A DNA stretch of 21,024 nt from IMG/VR virus record IMGVR_UViG_3300023281_001092, positions 1 through 21,024 of that record; one strand, written 5' to 3'. The DNA comes from a virus. The notes under the pieces were generated by a model. That model was not told the origin of the DNA and did no database searches. It worked only from the letters and a program-made list of their open reading frames with translations. The position numbers and the translations under genes were made by a program. Shown piece by piece: positions 20,988-21,024 of this stretch; positions within the stretch are counted from its first letter, which is position 1; each line of letters opens with the position of its first letter.

Positions 20988-21024
20988 CCCAAGAGCACGT
21001 TGCGACGGTTAACGTGCTCTTGGG
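20988..21024. terminator. 14-bp perfect hairpin after the portal gene
   Basis: CCCAAGAGCACGTT (20988-21001) pairs perfectly with AACGTGCTCTTGGG (21011-21024) around GCGACGGTT. It begins 6 bp after the portal stop. The window ends with the right arm, so a following T tract cannot be seen. Confidence 0.65.

Noticed and set aside
1-21024. CRISPR arrays, tRNA genes, insertion sequences, integrase or attachment sites
   Set aside because: No spaced direct repeats, cloverleaf-like segments, transposase or integrase proteins, or flanking duplications were seen. The 24-bp and 20-bp repeats are tandem and partly coding.

Overview
This window is a contiguous, single-strand (+) stretch of a tailed double-stranded DNA phage or prophage. 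Terminase small and large subunits, a portal protein, an endolysin with a spanin pair, and a RecT-like annealing protein show this. Base composition is moderate (a little over 50% G+C by eye). The style of several small proteins and of the GHNSG-type coiled-coil protein resembles phages of Alphaproteobacteria, probably Hyphomicrobiales. That host call is an inference; no host DNA, integrase or tRNA is visible.

Layout: (1) 1-6478 is an early/middle module of small, tightly packed genes, many overlapping as ATGA stop-starts. It holds a 24-bp-repeat beta-structure protein cut by the left edge, a coiled-coil protein, a RecT-like single-strand annealing protein, a ParB/sulfiredoxin-fold protein, a small Cys-rich protein, an HNH nuclease and several unknowns. 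(2) 6479-6723 is a control region with a sigma70-like promoter, an intrinsic terminator starting only about 18 nt downstream of the predicted start, and a 12-bp inverted repeat. (3) 6724-9218 is the lysis module: a GH108-type endolysin with a C-terminal membrane segment, an inner-membrane spanin, an outer-membrane lipoprotein spanin carrying an N-terminal zinc knuckle, and two overlapping membrane proteins. It ends in a strong terminator near 9258-9316. (4) 9350-12137 is a cargo/effector-like block: a 37-residue Cys-rich protein, a GNAT-domain protein, a VRR-NUC nuclease and an ADP-ribosyltransferase-like (ART-PolyVal) protein that appears frameshifted. (5) 12191-20981 is packaging and head: TerS, TerL, a small protein, a 1120-residue polyvalent protein (zincin HELDH motif, ART-like domain, large-polyvalent-protein-associated region), a small protein and the portal.

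The most striking signals are these. First, an exact copy of the 16-bp chromosomal parS palindrome TGTTTCACGTGAAACA lies inside a phage coding gene, and a second site matching 14 of 16 lies inside the lipoprotein spanin gene. Second, a short Ala/Leu/Arg helix motif, often beside a Gly-Gly, recurs at the N- or C-terminus of otherwise unrelated late proteins (GNAT protein, ART protein, polyvalent protein, portal). This suggests a shared sorting or packaging tag. Together with the cluster of polyvalent-type effector domains between lysis and portal genes, it suggests proteins loaded into the virion and delivered to the host.
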